This document shows, piece by piece, positions 24,172 through 28,837 of a stretch of DNA of 28,837 nt. A program made the position numbers and the translations under genes. The notes under the pieces are model-generated. The model worked only from the letters and a program-made list of their open reading frames with translations, had not been told where the DNA came from and ran no database searches. The DNA comes from Promethearchaeota archaeon (GTDB lineage Archaea > Asgardarchaeota > Lokiarchaeia > Sigynarchaeales > SOKP01), in NCBI GenBank assembly GCA_004524515.1, contig SDNV01000019.1:1-28837 (forward strand), written 5' to 3'. The number at the start of each line of letters is the position of its first letter. Within the stretch, counting starts at the first letter, position 1.

Positions 24172-24241
24172 TCCCTCCGCTGGCTCTTATTATTTACCTT
24201 TTAAATTAGAAATTATTCCAAATTCTTGGTGAATTAAGATA

Positions 24242-25678
24242 ATGAAAATTTATAATAGTCTAAGATTTGAAAAAGAAGAATTTAAAACGATCCATCCTAA
24301 AAAAGTATTAATGTATGTATGTGGCCCTACAGTGTATGATAGTCCTCATTTAGGTCATGCTAAATCGGCAGTAGCTTTTGACATAATAAGTAGATATTTT
24401 AAATTTAAAGGCTATAATGTAAAATTAGTGAAGAATTATACCGATATCGATGATAAAATAATTCAAAGAGCTAATGAACGAGGAATTGATTTTAAAACCC
24501 TAAGCGATCAATATATCAAAGAATATGAAGAGATTATGGATATGCTTAATATTCAGAAGGATTATAAAAACCCACGGGCTACAGAAGTAATCGATTTTAT
24601 GATAGATATAATCAAAGGACTGATCTCTAAAGATCATGCCTATGAAAGTAATGGCTCAGTATATTTTGATGTAGATTCATTCCCTAAATATAAAACAATC
24701 TTACAAAATATTTCCGAAGAAGACTTGGAAACAGAAGAGGAGGAAGAAGAGGAAGAATATAGCCAAATATATCTGGATGATAAAAAAAATCCCAAGGATT
24801 TTGCCCTATGGAAAAAATCTAAGGAAGACGAACCGTTCTGGGATAGTCCCTGGGGAAAAGGACGACCCGGCTGGCATATTGAATGTACCGCAATGGCTAT
24901 TAATTTTTTAGATGAAACGATTGATATTCATGGGGGAGGGCAGGATTTAAAGTTTCCCCACCATAGAAACGAAATTTCTCAATCAGAAGCATATACTGGT
25001 AAACCATTTGCGAACTATTTTATGCATAACGGATTCGTGAACGTGGATGATGAAAAAATGTCGAAAAGTCTAGGAAACTTCTTTCTTGTCTCTGATGTAG
25101 CTAAAGAGTACGATCCTATGGTAATTCGATTGTTTTTATTATCCACTCATTATCGAAAATCGGTTAATTATTCGTTTGATAATATGGAGCAGGCGAAAAA
25201 AAATTATTTTAAATTAATAAATACCATCCAAAAAATTAATGAAGCACCCTCTATCAAAAAGGATACGAAAGCTATGAATGAACTAATTTCTAAGATAGAG
25301 GAGTCCGAGTCGAACTTAATTCAAGCTATGGACGATGATTTTAATACTCCAATCGCTATCGCAGAAATTATGACCTTGTTTAGAGAAATAAACCGAGTTA
25401 TTCTTGAAGAAAATAATACTATAAATCTTAAATTTAAAGATAGATTCTTCAAATTTGTTGAAAATCTTGACCAAATTTTTGGGATATTTCCCAATCTTAA
25501 AGAGCAATTAGAAGGGGGTTTAGCGATTCCAAAAGATGAGAAAGATCTATTGATAAATTCACTTTTAGATCTTATTAAAGATATTAGAAATAAGTTAAGA
25601 AAAAAGAAAATATATGATATTAGCGATGAAATCAGGGAAAAATTAAGAGAATTAGGAATAAATGTGGAAGATAATTAA
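24242..25678 (+). CDS. cysS: Cysteinyl-tRNA synthetase
   Basis: Charges tRNA-Cys with cysteine. A class I synthetase of 478 residues: zinc Cys27 in MYVCGPTVYD, HIGH motif as PHLGHAKS (35-42), further zinc ligands in WHIECTAM and HHRNEISQSEA, and KMSKSLGN. The C-terminal helical anticodon-binding part is short. Between the catalytic halves lies a run of acidic residues (about 160-174, EEDLETEEEEEEEEY) not typical of the family. Start ATG 24242 follows GGTGA by about ten bases. The gene directly follows its own tRNA and the cysteine-making genes. Its stop codon abuts that of convergent sfsA with no gap. Presence of CysRS argues against sole reliance on the SepRS/SepCysS route. Confidence 0.96.
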   Translation: MKIYNSLRFEKEEFKTIHPKKVLMYVCGPTVYDSPHLGHAKSAVAFDIISRYFKFKGYNVKLVKNYTDIDDKIIQRANERGIDFKTLSDQYIKEYEEIMDMLNIQKDYKNPRATEVIDFMIDIIKGLISKDHAYESNGSVYFDVDSFPKYKTILQNISEEDLETEEEEEEEEYSQIYLDDKKNPKDFALWKKSKEDEPFWDSPWGKGRPGWHIECTAMAINFLDETIDIHGGGQDLKFPHHRNEISQSEAYTGKPFANYFMHNGFVNVDDEKMSKSLGNFFLVSDVAKEYDPMVIRLFLLSTHYRKSVNYSFDNMEQAKKNYFKLINTIQKINEAPSIKKDTKAMNELISKIEESESNLIQAMDDDFNTPIAIAEIMTLFREINRVILEENNTINLKFKDRFFKFVENLDQIFGIFPNLKEQLEGGLAIPKDEKDLLINSLLDLIKDIRNKLRKKKIYDISDEIREKLRELGINVEDN

Positions 25679-26347
25679 TTAAAAATCTCCCAATTTAATT
25701 TTCCCATGATAATATAACATTTTTCCATCAAAGCTAATTTGAACAGGAATTATTTTAATCTTTTTATTTCTTGCTTCTGATAATTTTTCGGAAAATTTGG
25801 GATCGGTATCCCAATTTGGAGCAAAAGAATGTGCTTTTCGGAATATTAAAAATAAGATTATTCCCTCATGTTCAATGATTTCACCCACATGTCTTGTCCC
25901 TCGCTCGGTGGGGGCATCCGGAAATAAAGCAACTCCATCCTGGACAAGAGAGACACCTTTAACTTCTAAAGGAATCCCATCGAGCATGAAGTCGATCCTA
26001 CTTCTTCCGAGCCGGACCTCTTTTTTAATATCTACTACATTAGAAAACTCAGGTAAATAGGAAAATACCTTTAACGCGATTTTTGAGTGTTGTGCCGAAT
26101 CAATCAGTATCCATTCTTTTTCACATTTTACGGCTTTAATATAATATTTAAGTTTCCCTTTTGAATTTGTAAAAAGAACTTCCGCTCCTTTAATGAGCAA
26201 TTCTTTTAATCTCCCGGGATCATGAACATGTGCGGTTTCAATTTTTCCCTTGTATTCAATCTCAGCCACAAATCGGTTTGGTCTAGTGAGAAATCTTCCT
26301 TTCCGTAAGTTAGGGATCTCAAATAAAGGATATTTTACAGAGGTCAT
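25679..26347 (-). CDS. sfsA: SfsA family protein
   Basis: A 222-residue member of the SfsA family (sugar fermentation stimulation protein), with an N-terminal OB-like part and a C-terminal PD-(D/E)xK nuclease-like fold. Family motifs are HVHDPGRLKELL, SRIDFMLDGIPLEVKGVSL (with the D and ExK of the nuclease-like site) and LFPDAPTERGTRHVGEI. The biochemical role is unsettled; nucleic acid binding is the best-supported idea for the family. Complete, with ATG 26347, and convergent with cysS with adjoining stop codons. Confidence 0.93.
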   Translation of the reverse strand: MTSVKYPLFEIPNLRKGRFLTRPNRFVAEIEYKGKIETAHVHDPGRLKELLIKGAEVLFTNSKGKLKYYIKAVKCEKEWILIDSAQHSKIALKVFSYLPEFSNVVDIKKEVRLGRSRIDFMLDGIPLEVKGVSLVQDGVALFPDAPTERGTRHVGEIIEHEGIILFLIFRKAHSFAPNWDTDPKFSEKLSEARNKKIKIIPVQISFDGKMLYYHGKIKLGDF

Positions 26348-26465
26348 TATTTATATCTTCTTAATAAAATCATCTATCTGGGTTATTTTTTAATGGATAT
26401 TAAAGAATTGTTTTATAAACTATAAACTAAAGAGATAAAAGAACTTTTTAATTTCGTTAACTAAC

Positions 26466-26705
26466 ATGAGTGAAGCTAACAATCAAAATTCTATTGAAAA
26501 CTATAAATTCCACCATATTGATACCAGTAAATGTCTTAAATGTGAGAATTTTGCTTGTGAAGAAGCTTGTTTTAGAGGAATTTATCAGGTTATTGATAAA
26601 GATTCTCAGCCTAAATGTGTAATAGTAGAAGATCGCGAAGATCGTTGTATAAAATGCCATATCTGCACGACTGCCTGTAAATTAGAGGCTATTATTATTG
26701 ATTAA
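26466..26705 (+). CDS. Small 2[4Fe-4S] ferredoxin-like protein
   Basis: A 79-residue iron-sulfur protein. Cysteines at 23, 26, 31, 35 (C-x2-C-x4-C-x3-C) and 61, 64, 67, 71 (C-x2-C-x2-C-x3-C) give two [4Fe-4S] sites in the ferredoxin crosswise pattern; C51 is extra. The first motif has an enlarged loop and the Pro that usually follows the fourth Cys is missing, as in subunit-type ferredoxins of oxidoreductase complexes and not free electron carriers. No complex partner is adjacent. ATG 26466 lies a few bases from an AT-rich promoter region, possibly leaderless. Its end converges with the small GTPase gene. Confidence 0.85.
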   Translation: MSEANNQNSIENYKFHHIDTSKCLKCENFACEEACFRGIYQVIDKDSQPKCVIVEDREDRCIKCHICTTACKLEAIIID

Positions 26706-26726
26706 GTTAACACACTTTTCTTGATT

Positions 26727-27275
26727 TTAGTCAGTTACACTCTTCTCAAATAGGGCATAAATCGTGGTCTGAAAAATTTGGTAAAAAAATTCCGTTTTAT
26801 TTAAGGCATTCTTGATTTTGTTCTTAAGGTTATCCACAATTTCTTTAGTTATTTCTGGTTTAGTCGTATTCAAATCAGGATCAAATTTATGTAAGAAAAT
26901 TGAAATCTCAATTTCATTCGGTTTGTTATTATCTTTAAGAAAGGTTATGATTTTTTCATAATATTCTAATGCGAGAGCATAGCGATCAATATCTTGGATA
27001 TCAAATATATAAATTAATTTATCTATTCCCTTGAAATATTTATCTAAATTTTCTATGTACTCTTCTCTATATGCATCCTGACCTCCAAGATCCCATATTC
27101 TGAATTCTGAGTCGTATGATTTAATTGATATTATCTTTCTTCCGACCGTGGGTTTTATTTTAAGATAGTGGGGCAAGTTTTTAATCCCTTGTAAACTATA
27201 AGCGATTGAAGTTTTCCCACTATTATCAAGTCCGGCTAATAATATTACTTTTGATGCCGCTTTAGGTTCAACCAT
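26727..27275 (-). CDS. Arf/Rag-like small GTPase
   Basis: A 182-residue Ras-superfamily GTPase. The G1 loop GLDNSGKTS (15-23) and G3 WDLGGQDAYR (61-70) are the Arf/Arl type; switch I has the conserved Thr in KPTVGRK (T43). G4 is HKFD (129-132), the form used by Rag/Gtr GTPases in place of Arf NKxD, and the end carries FQTTIYALF, resembling the Rag-type G5. There is no N-terminal Gly for myristoylation, no amphipathic helix of Arf type, and no C-terminal prenylation Cys, so membrane attachment, if any, must be indirect. Expanded families of such GTPases are a feature of Asgard archaea. Start ATG 27275. Confidence 0.88.
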   Translation of the reverse strand: MVEPKAASKVILLAGLDNSGKTSIAYSLQGIKNLPHYLKIKPTVGRKIISIKSYDSEFRIWDLGGQDAYREEYIENLDKYFKGIDKLIYIFDIQDIDRYALALEYYEKIITFLKDNNKPNEIEISIFLHKFDPDLNTTKPEITKEIVDNLKNKIKNALNKTEFFYQIFQTTIYALFEKSVTD

Positions 27276-27324
27276 GATTTTACCAAAATATAAGATTAAT
27301 TTTTTTAATTATGGACATAAAAAT

Positions 27325-27660
27325 TTAGGTTAATGTATCATATCTGTCATATTCTGTCAATTTGCGAACTTTATCTTTTTGCAGAGTTATTACAAATGAT
27401 TGTATGAATGAGAGAATCTTGAAAATATAGTAATACTTAATTTTATAATATTTTAAATTATCCTTTTCTTCAAATAATATGAGATCCTCATCGTATAACC
27501 TCTTAAGGTGTTGAGAAACTGTAGACTGACTTTTATCTAAGGTAGTTTGAATGTCTTTTGACGTTTTCTCACCATTTTTTAATAGTTCTAAGATTTCAAG
27601 TCGGGTTTGGTCAGAAAGTACCTTTAAAAAATCAGCAATTTTCTCTGTTAACTCACTCAT
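27325..27660 (-). CDS. ArsR-family winged-helix regulator
   Basis: A 111-residue DNA-binding protein. The winged helix spans about residues 5-80: LSDQTRLEILELLKNGEKTSKDIQ, the recognition helix region KSQSTVSQHLKRLYDEDLI, then the wing EKDNLKYYKI. The C-terminal helix (IFKILSFIQSFVITLQ) is the dimer arm. It contains no cysteine, so the classic ArsR/SmtB metal site is absent; the signal is probably not arsenite or another thiol-liganded metal. It stands alone, about 50 bases upstream of the GTPase gene on the same strand, and may be co-transcribed with it. Confidence 0.88.
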   Translation of the reverse strand: MSELTEKIADFLKVLSDQTRLEILELLKNGEKTSKDIQTTLDKSQSTVSQHLKRLYDEDLILFEEKDNLKYYKIKYYYIFKILSFIQSFVITLQKDKVRKLTEYDRYDTLT

Positions 27661-27790
27661 ACTTTTTTCAAACTTTAGGACTGAATGTTTGAAGTGTAGA
27701 TAAATTTGATAACTTTTAAAGATTTTACTAATGATTTATTAGTTTTTACCATATTAACCTGATAAAATTAATATTAAGAGAACTACCGTA

Positions 27791-27801
27791 ATATTTAAAT
27801 A
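27791..27801 (+). promoter_or_regulatory. TATA-like box of the lrp-type gene
   Basis: ATATTTAAATA about 80-90 bases upstream of the ATG at 27880; transcription would start near 27820-27825, at the edge of the palindrome described next. Confidence 0.4.
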
Positions 27802-27824
27802 TGATGGTATGGTTATATTTCTCA

Positions 27825-27840
27825 ATCGTCATATGACGAT
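27825..27840. promoter_or_regulatory. 16-bp perfect palindrome, likely operator
   Basis: ATCGTCATATGACGAT is a perfect palindrome between the TATA-like box and the Lrp-type gene, close to the predicted transcription start. Lrp/AsnC dimers bind palindromes of about this size and often repress their own genes, so autoregulation is the natural reading. Confidence 0.6.
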
Positions 27841-27879
27841 AGACAAATACTTAAAAAGTAAAACAAGAGTGAAAAAATT

Positions 27880-28386
27880 ATGATTAGCCAAGCATTTAAA
27901 ATGGATGAGATTGATAAAAAAATTATCACTTTAGTCCAAGAAAAACCAAATCTTACTCATACTCAAATAGCTGAGAAAGTTGACAGGAGTCAACCCACAG
28001 TGGGAATGAGAATCCGACGACTTGAAGAACAAGGGGTATTACAATTTCAAGCCGGGATTAATCTCAAAGCTGCGGATATGTATTTTGCTAGAGTTGACGT
28101 GAAAACGAATTATCCTTCAGAGATCTATGAACTGGTTCAAAAATGCCCTTTTATGCTAAATGCCTTTCGATTAAGCGGTAATATGGAGGTAAGCATTTTG
28201 ATGGCAGGATTTTCCATCGAAGATATAGATAAAATAGTGAACACCCATTTACGAAGCAATTCTGAAGTTCTTATGGTTTCAATTGACATAATAACGGACA
28301 TTATGAAGGACTTTATAATTCCATTTGACTTTAATCTAAACAAATGTGAATGTACCCTAGAACATTACTGTTGGGACAATAAATAA
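27880..28386 (+). CDS. Lrp/AsnC-family regulator with C-terminal cysteines
   Basis: A 168-residue transcription regulator: an N-terminal helix-turn-helix (MDEIDKKIITLVQEKPNLTHTQIAEKVDRSQPTVGMRIRRLEEQGVL, split here as residues 8-53) and a RAM-type ligand/oligomer domain (about 65-145). ATG 27880 is taken; ATG 27901 would give the more usual family start. After the RAM domain comes a tail with C156, C158 and C164 (CECTLEHYC), not typical of Lrp and able to bind metal or form disulfides. A 16-bp palindrome lies 40 bases upstream. Its target pathway is unknown; amino acids such as cysteine are possible ligands. Confidence 0.85.
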   Translation: MISQAFKMDEIDKKIITLVQEKPNLTHTQIAEKVDRSQPTVGMRIRRLEEQGVLQFQAGINLKAADMYFARVDVKTNYPSEIYELVQKCPFMLNAFRLSGNMEVSILMAGFSIEDIDKIVNTHLRSNSEVLMVSIDIITDIMKDFIIPFDFNLNKCECTLEHYCWDNK

Positions 28387-28478
28387 TTTTAATTTTATTC
28401 AAATAATTTCTTAATCTTTTTTTAATAATCAGCCTAAAAAAAATTAACTCAGAAATGAATATGAGTTTAGTGTAATTT

Positions 28479-28836
28479 TTAAGACTTAAATTGGGATTTT
28501 AAGTTCTTTAGATGGCAACAGAAAATAATACTAATATTAAAAAACTTACAAATTATATATTTAAGAAATGGACTAATAATGTCTCTAAGTTTTATATCCG
28601 GATCGTATGATCTTCGCCGATAATTGTCAAGTCCTTTAAACGCAGTATGTTCTATTTTTTGCCTTATAAAATAATGATCGTATAATGATTCAATAAAATC
28701 TTTTAAAGTCCTCCAAGTGGCAGGTCTTAAACCATTTCCTGTCTGACCATAACTTTGTAATCGACCTCCCTTACCTACTTCTTTCTTAATATCTTCAAAA
28801 GATATAAGTCCCCCCTAAATTCGCTACTAAGATCGC
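28479..28836 (-). pseudogene. C-terminal end of an unrecognised gene, apparent frameshift
   Basis: On the minus strand a frame from 28814 to TAA 28479 is open for 111 codons and reads like protein (LKDFIESLYDHYFIRQKIEH and RRRSYDPDIKLRDIISPFLKYI), yet contains no ATG, GTG or TTG. Upstream it meets a stop at 28815-28817, while the neighbouring frame reads AILVANLGG up to the run of six Gs at 28809-28814. Dropping one G joins the two smoothly (ANLGGLISFEDIKKEV). The gene thus starts beyond the right edge and carries a one-base insertion, through mutation or sequencing error. No family is recognised. Confidence 0.5.
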
Positions 28837-28837
28837 A

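Larger units (their letters stand above)
24049..24185 (+). tRNA. tRNA-Cys(GCA) with two non-canonical introns
   Basis: Removing 24058-24090 and 24141-24171 leaves a 73-nt cloverleaf. Acceptor GCCAGCG (24049-24055) pairs with CGCTGGC (24178-24184); next come T8-A9, and a D arm with stem TCC/GGA. The anticodon arm has stem GCGGC/GCCGT and loop CTGCAGA with anticodon GCA (24115-24117). The variable loop is TATTC, and T stem GAGGG/CCCTC encloses T-loop TGCAAAT. T73 (24185) is the discriminator, a hallmark of tRNA-Cys, and G15 can pair with C48. No CCA is encoded. Both introns have bulge-helix-bulge features. The elbow is odd: position 19 is T and position 55 is G. It lies 120 bases after cysK and 56 before cysS. 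Confidence 0.85.

Noticed and set aside
24037..24185. tRNA beginning at the first GCCAGCG copy
   Set aside because: It would give A-A at positions 8-9 and an intron that includes a second complete acceptor strand; the second copy gives U8-A9 and an exact 73-nt tRNA.
24049..24185. tRNA-Sec instead of tRNA-Cys
   Set aside because: The anticodon loop CTGCAGA has GCA, the variable arm is five bases and the acceptor stem is 7 bp; tRNA-Sec would need TCA and a long variable arm.

Overview
The window looks like a chromosome segment of an archaeon, most likely an Asgard (Promethearchaeota/Lokiarchaeia-type) lineage. The base composition is strongly AT-rich and promoters look archaeal (TATA-like boxes, several apparently leaderless genes). 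There is a small GTPase with Arf-type G1/G3 and Rag-type G4/G5 motifs, a SelB-like factor with a dead G domain, a SET-domain protein with a post-SET cysteine cluster, and a tRNA gene interrupted by two introns at non-canonical positions with bulge-helix-bulge features. The phylum assignment is inference from gene content; the archaeal assignment is firmer.

Layout. 1-365: end of a HEAT-repeat protein. 424-1108: glutaredoxin-like protein plus ferredoxin:thioredoxin reductase catalytic chain. 1296-1457: a 53-residue acidic protein. 1528-3527: two tandem HdrB/HdrD-like double-CCG-domain proteins. 3531-9189: TCA genes, with sucD and sucC (minus) divergent from fumC and aconitase (plus). 9184-10281: SelB-like protein without GTPase motifs. 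10402-11907: non-phosphorylating glyceraldehyde-3-phosphate dehydrogenase. 12056-12454: minimal four-helix cytochrome b561-like protein. 12626-14057: two tandem double-thioredoxin-fold disulfide oxidoreductases. 14120-15268: PAS/histidine kinase. 15479-16423: thioredoxin reductase. 16444-17748: URO-D superfamily protein with an unexplained upstream open frame. 18145-18855: metallo-beta-lactamase-fold protein. 18884-19393: SET protein. 19610-20983: ArsB/NhaD-type permease. 21031-21345: Hsp20. 21646-21933: free-standing homologue of the encapsulin ferritin-like cargo domain. 22105-25678: a cysteine locus, cysE, cysK, tRNA-Cys, cysS. 25679-26347: sfsA. 26466-26705: ferredoxin. 26727-27275: small GTPase. 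27325-27660: ArsR regulator. 27880-28386: Lrp regulator with a palindromic operator candidate. 28479-28836: end of an unrecognised, apparently frameshifted gene running off the right edge.

The most striking element is at 24049-24185. It is a tRNA-Cys(GCA) gene that folds into a standard 73-nt cloverleaf only after removal of a 33-nt intron at the acceptor/D-arm junction and a 31-nt intron inside the T-loop. It lies between the two genes that make cysteine (cysE, cysK) and the gene for the enzyme that charges the tRNA (cysS), so synthesis, adaptor and charging of cysteine sit in one directional block of about 3.6 kb.

The window as a whole is dominated by cysteine and thiol chemistry: glutaredoxin, FTR, two Hdr-like proteins, two disulfide oxidoreductases, thioredoxin reductase, a cysteine-rich PAS sensor and cysteine biosynthesis. 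Two genes lack a normal start for their conserved or coding-like N-terminus. sucC apparently begins at ATT. The URO-D gene has an in-frame TGA four codons after a well-placed ATG.
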